7,688 nt of DNA from an uncultured Gammaproteobacteria bacterium (lineage in GTDB: Bacteria > Pseudomonadota > Gammaproteobacteria > Acidiferrobacterales > CAJVXG01), in the NCBI GenBank assembly GCA_913009215.1, contig CAJVXG010000074.1, forward strand, positions 1 to 7,688, in the 5' to 3' direction. The position numbers and the translations under genes are program-made. The notes below the pieces were generated by a model. The model had not been told where the DNA came from. It saw only the letters and a program-made list of their open reading frames with translations, and ran no database searches. Positions 4,848 through 7,688 of the stretch are shown piece after piece. Each line of letters opens with the position of its first letter. The stretch's first letter is position 1.

Positions 4848-6422
4848 ATGGTTTATACCAAGAAAACGCCAATGACCTTTATCCTGGGCGTGATTATGCT
4901 CGTCTATGGATTGACAGTAAGGTCGGGGGTGCTCGATGCTCTTCTCAAACAATCTGGACAAATCAAAAACTCCGACGAAATGATTTACATGGCTTTAACG
5001 GCCGGTGTCATTGGTATCGTCGTCGGTCTCTGGCAAATGATTGGCTCTGCCGGTGAAGGCCAAATGGATTACTATCTCTCCACCGTGGGCGGTGCACTGT
5101 TTATTCTGTTCGTCGCCTTCTTCGTCAAATGGTGGTTCGCGCCGGAAATAAAAGTATTCAGTAAATACGTCGGCAAGATTGACTGGATGGGAGGCAAATA
5201 CTTTCACAAAATCTTTGGTCTGAACTATATCGTGCTCGGTATTATCACCGGTATCCTTATAGTCAACACCACCGGAGTGCCAAAATGGGCTGAGAACGGT
5301 GTACGACTGTCGCGACTGGGCCTGAAGTCCGGCGTCATTCTGCTGGGTACACTGTACAGCTTTGCCGAATTGACCAAGCTGCTGGGTGTTTCTATCGTAT
5401 TGATCGGCATCTTCGTACTGGGTTCCGTCTGGATGGTGCTCTGGCTCGGTTCACGTAAGAAAATCCCGAACTCCATGGCTGGCGTACTCTCCGCCGGAAT
5501 GGGTGTTTGCGGTGTATCAGCCACGGTGGCGGCTGCGCCTGTGGTAGTAGCCAAGTCCACGGAAATTGCCTACACCATCGGTACCATCCTGCTCTGGGGT
5601 GTGTTCATGATGTTCCTGTTCCCGCTCATCGGTAATGCCTTGGAGCTGAGCTACGCCCAGTTTGGCGCGTGGGCCGGAACCGGTATTCTGAACTCGGCGC
5701 AGGTCGCGGGCGCCGCACTGTCATACCAACCGGACGGTATCGAAACCCTGAAGGTGGCCGAGGTATTCAACATTACCCGTGTGCTGTTCCTGCCGATCAT
5801 CGTATTATGGCTGGCCATCTGGTATGTGAAGCGTGAATCCACTGGTGAAAAAGTCGATATCGGCAAAGTCATTATTGGCAAGTTCCCGCTGTTCGTACTT
5901 GGCTTTATTATCCTGTTCGCACTGGCGTCTACCGGTATTTTCTATCCGGCAAACCACTACAAGGGTAAGTACTTCGACAACACCAAGGTCAAGGAAAGTA
6001 AAATGATGACCGACGCGCAGGTAGCCAAGCTGAAGAGCGAAGTGGATAAGGTAGAGGACCTTGACCATAAGGGCGCCATGTCGCGCCTGATCGAAAATCG
6101 CAAGGTCATGTCCGAGAAAGACGATGCCCATATCCGTACTCTGGTGCTGAAGAAGAAGGTGCTGTCGAAAGACGTGCGCAAGATTCTGAAGAAAGCGCAC
6201 AAAGCGGTACGGCATACATCAAAACGTGTGAAGAAGTTTAGACAGTTGATTGTCTGGTTCTTTGCCTTTGGTCTGATCGGGCTGGGTATGCAAATCACAT
6301 TCTCATCCATTAAACAGGCAGGCGGACAACCGTTAGTGATCGGTACCATCGTTGGTACGATCAAGGCGGCGGCATCGCTGGCGGTGATTTACTTCCTCAC
6401 CGACTTTGCCTTCTTGTCTTAA
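4848..6422 (+). CDS. YeiH/UPF0324 family membrane protein (putative sulfate exporter family), with N-terminal extension and charged C-terminal insert
   Basis: A 524-residue polytopic membrane protein with about 13 hydrophobic segments. The YeiH core (PF03601 type) is recognised by alignment by eye with E. coli YeiH: RLGLKSGVILLG (156-167), GVCGVSATVAAAPVV (219-233), FGAWAGTGILNSAQVAGAA (272-290), FNITRVLFLP (307-316) and the last pair KFPLFVLGFI (345-354) and FGLIGLGMQI (474-483). E. coli YeiH is 349 residues. The extra length is an N-terminal extension with two or three membrane segments (about 1-100) and a charged, Lys-rich stretch (about 370-463) before the last two helices. The usual HE/HD-AQV motif is LNSAQV here (281-286). 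Transport of sulfate or sulfite is a family-level guess; substrate and direction are unproven. The start is the ATG at 4848 behind TTGGAGGA. A membrane microprotein gene follows after 32 bp. Confidence 0.8.
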   Translation: MVYTKKTPMTFILGVIMLVYGLTVRSGVLDALLKQSGQIKNSDEMIYMALTAGVIGIVVGLWQMIGSAGEGQMDYYLSTVGGALFILFVAFFVKWWFAPEIKVFSKYVGKIDWMGGKYFHKIFGLNYIVLGIITGILIVNTTGVPKWAENGVRLSRLGLKSGVILLGTLYSFAELTKLLGVSIVLIGIFVLGSVWMVLWLGSRKKIPNSMAGVLSAGMGVCGVSATVAAAPVVVAKSTEIAYTIGTILLWGVFMMFLFPLIGNALELSYAQFGAWAGTGILNSAQVAGAALSYQPDGIETLKVAEVFNITRVLFLPIIVLWLAIWYVKRESTGEKVDIGKVIIGKFPLFVLGFIILFALASTGIFYPANHYKGKYFDNTKVKESKMMTDAQVAKLKSEVDKVEDLDHKGAMSRLIENRKVMSEKDDAHIRTLVLKKKVLSKDVRKILKKAHKAVRHTSKRVKKFRQLIVWFFAFGLIGLGMQITFSSIKQAGGQPLVIGTIVGTIKAAASLAVIYFLTDFAFLS

Positions 6423-6454
6423 TAACGGTTAACTGAACAAAGGAGTAAAGAATT

Positions 6455-6583
6455 ATGGCTGAAACAAAATACGATCGGGGCTCTGCCCTGTCTATCTTTA
6501 AAAGTGATCGCGCCGAAGATCTGGTAGCGTTGGCTATTGCCTTAGGGCTGGCCTTCCTTGTCGTAGCCTTCATTGGCAGTTAA
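6455..6583 (+). CDS. 42-residue single-pass membrane microprotein
   Basis: An ATG at 6455 with a good AGGAG site (6441-6445) opens a 42-codon frame ending in TAA (6581-6583). The N-terminal half is polar and charged (MAETKYDRGSALSIFKSDRA, then ED). The C-terminal half is one hydrophobic helix, LVALAIALGLAFLVVAFIGS, ending at the stop. Charge suggests the N-terminus faces the cytoplasm. It lies 32 bp after the YeiH-like gene and just before a strong terminator, so the two are very likely co-transcribed. The arrangement recalls small accessory subunits of membrane complexes (for example KdpF or CydX), but I recognise no homologous family. The good ribosome site, the clean helix and the operon position make it real in my view; the function is unknown. 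Confidence 0.8.
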   Translation: MAETKYDRGSALSIFKSDRAEDLVALAIALGLAFLVVAFIGS

Positions 6584-6603
6584 GGTCACAACAAAGTAGT
6601 AAT

Positions 6604-6641
6604 CCGGGCCCCGCTGTAACCAGCGGGGCCCGGTTTTTTTT
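6604..6641 (+). terminator. Strong Rho-independent terminator
   Basis: CCGGGCCCCGCTG (6604-6616), loop TAAC (6617-6620), and CAGCGGGGCCCGG (6621-6633) form a perfect 13-bp GC-rich stem followed by eight T (6634-6641). It closes the transcript of the YeiH-like gene and the microprotein. It ends only 17 bases before the next start codon. Confidence 0.95.
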
Positions 6642-6658
6642 CCGGTGCTTTTCCTGAA

Positions 6659-7120
6659 ATGTTAAAACCAAAACGAATTTTACTGGCCAGCCACGGTACC
6701 GAAGGGGCCCGTGCGGCGGAAAAAATGGCCTTCAGCCTGTGTCAGAAACAAACGGCCCTGCACCACCTGGTGGTGGTTCCGGACTTCTGGAAGGGCATGA
6801 TGGGCGACGATTGGCTCAATAACGCCTCGACACGCGATACCTTCGGCAATTACGTAGAAGGCCAGCTGGACGATGAAATCCGTTCTCACGTGAAGAAATT
6901 GATACGAGAGACAGAAAAACGTGGTATCAACTACCAATATCAGGTCGAACTGGGGAAACCCACCGAATGCCTGATCAAGGCGGCACACAGCATCAAACCG
7001 GATCTGGTCATTATCGGTGCGCCACGTCCGAGAGGCAAAACCGGCTATCGTTCGCGCATGAAGCCGGAACAACTAGTGCATAAATTAAACGCAACCTTAT
7101 TGATTGTACCCCACCCCTGA
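6659..7120 (+). CDS. Universal stress protein (UspA) family protein, single domain, degenerate ATP loop
   Basis: A 153-residue protein with the Usp alpha/beta pattern. The first strand is KRILLASHGTEGARAAEKMAFSLC (5-28), the second LHHLVVVPDF (34-43), a helix covers about 65-89, and the C-terminal strands are PDLVIIGAP (114-122) and ATLLIVPHP (145-153). In the canonical G-x2-G-x9-G-S/T nucleotide loop, alignment by eye with MJ0577 keeps only G120. The second glycine is R123 and the G-S pair is R133-M134, so it probably does not bind ATP in the usual way. The start is the ATG at 6659; the next in-frame Met would delete the first strand. No Shine-Dalgarno sequence is visible and the terminator ends 17 nt upstream, so the gene may be leaderless or made by read-through. 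It overlaps the next gene by one base. The specific role is unknown. Confidence 0.85.
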   Translation: MLKPKRILLASHGTEGARAAEKMAFSLCQKQTALHHLVVVPDFWKGMMGDDWLNNASTRDTFGNYVEGQLDDEIRSHVKKLIRETEKRGINYQYQVELGKPTECLIKAAHSIKPDLVIIGAPRPRGKTGYRSRMKPEQLVHKLNATLLIVPHP

Positions 7121-7688
7121 TGAACGATATTGTAAAAGAAGATAAAGGTGCACCGCCTGCCGGCGCCAGCAAAAACTCGGCCTGGGTCAGGGTCCCCGCA
7201 CCCTATTCCGTGACCGAACTGATGGTGCTGTGCCAGGATTTTGAGGCATTAATACGCGTCAACCCATATTATCACTTCATCGTCTGGAAACAGACCGGTC
7301 CCGATCAATACCATGTTCGTATCAATAACCACAGCACACAACACGAAAGCGAGTTCGATATCAGCATCAAACGGGATTCCGACAGCGGATTTACCGCCGA
7401 GTATTCCGACGGCCTCAAGACCCACACCACATTTAATATCGAGGCTACTGACAATGGCTCCATGCTCACCATTGTCGACAATTACGCCGATATGTCGAAA
7501 CAGGAAGAAAAAAAGCGCGAAAAAGAGATCGACAAAAGCCTGCAGGCCTGGGGGGTCGGCCTGGCGGCCTATTTTGCACGGCTGAAAAAATGGTCAAAGA
7601 TACCGGGGTGGCGTTTTTATATCCGCAGGATATGGATTCCGATGAAACCATCGGGGCGGAGGATTGTGTGGTGGTTGTATTTGATTAC
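7120..7688 (+). CDS. SRPBCC-like (START/Bet v1 fold) protein, partial (C-terminus off the right edge)
   Basis: The ATG at 7120 overlaps the stop of the Usp gene (TGATG) and the frame stays open for 189 codons to the end of the window. There is no ribosome site of its own, so translation is probably coupled to the Usp gene. After a polar N-terminus (1-20) the sequence shows alternating beta strands: AWVRVPAPYSVTELMVLCQD (21-40), YHFIVWKQTG (51-60), YHVRINN (64-70), EFDISIKRD (78-86), TTFNIEA (103-109) and SMLTIVDNY (114-122). A long charged helix with EEKKREKEIDKSLQAWGVGL (129-148) follows, then AAYFARLKKW. This order of strands followed by a long C-terminal helix is typical of SRPBCC ligand-binding domains. 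The end (PMKPSGRRIVWWLYLI) looks like the beginning of a membrane segment. The fold assignment is by pattern only; ligand and function are unknown. Confidence 0.6.
   Translation, partial: MNDIVKEDKGAPPAGASKNSAWVRVPAPYSVTELMVLCQDFEALIRVNPYYHFIVWKQTGPDQYHVRINNHSTQHESEFDISIKRDSDSGFTAEYSDGLKTHTTFNIEATDNGSMLTIVDNYADMSKQEEKKREKEIDKSLQAWGVGLAAYFARLKKWSKIPGWRFYIRRIWIPMKPSGRRIVWWLYLI

Noticed and set aside
4658..4961. Small minus-strand frames covering the ygfZ to yeiH-like gap
   Set aside because: Their translations show no domain or helix pattern, have no ribosome site, and run into the strongly supported YeiH-like gene.
5805..6364. Minus-strand frames of about 135 codons opposite the YeiH-like gene's charged insert
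   Set aside because: They are antisense to a gene with a strong ribosome site and clear family motifs, and they have no recognisable features. I considered whether the insert might be a frameshifted or foreign piece, but the plus-strand frame runs through it uninterrupted into the final conserved helices.

Overview
The window holds two well-understood blocks and one poorly understood one, all with gene content and protein sequences typical of a gammaproteobacterium. SdhC, SdhD, SdhA, SdhB and SdhE all align closely by eye with their E. coli counterparts, and YgfZ, the E. coli genomic neighbour of SdhE, is adjacent. A sulfur-oxidising or facultatively anaerobic lineage is possible, given the YeiH-type putative sulfate exporter and an FNR-like site, but this is only a guess; no species is named.

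Left block, minus strand (1-3443): a compact operon sdhC-sdhD-sdhA-sdhB-sdhE. It encodes the four subunits of succinate dehydrogenase (respiratory complex II) plus SdhE, the factor that promotes covalent attachment of FAD to SdhA. The junctions are 4-nt ATGA overlaps (C/D and D/A), a 2-nt gap (A/B) and a 1-nt TGATG overlap (B/E), so translation is probably coupled. SdhE runs off the left edge. All flavin, Fe-S, haem and quinone residues that can be placed by comparison with E. coli are present.

Divergent region (3444-3574): 131 bp between sdhC and ygfZ. It holds an FNR/Anr-like box (9 of 10 consensus bases), a perfect 9-bp inverted repeat with a 23-bp spacer, and a short AT-rich dyad. Right of it, ygfZ (3575-4624, plus strand) encodes the folate-binding Fe-S cluster maintenance protein, intact with its KGCYPGQE signature.

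Right block, plus strand (4848-7688): a 524-residue YeiH/UPF0324 family membrane protein (putative sulfate exporter). It has an N-terminal extension, a charged insert of about 90 residues near the C-terminus, and a replaced family motif. Next come a 42-residue single-helix membrane microprotein, a very strong intrinsic terminator, a UspA-like protein with a degenerate nucleotide-binding loop, and, overlapping it by 1 nt, an SRPBCC-like protein cut by the right edge. The leader of the YeiH gene carries an 18-bp dyad, TATTAGAA-TT-TTCTAATA, which overlaps a plausible -10 element and looks like a repressor operator. This YeiH / microprotein / Usp / SRPBCC group is the best candidate for an undescribed system here. 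Its function cannot be read from sequence alone.

No rRNA, tRNA, CRISPR array, insertion sequence or attachment site was seen. No gene-free stretch exceeds 300 bases; the longest is 4625-4847.
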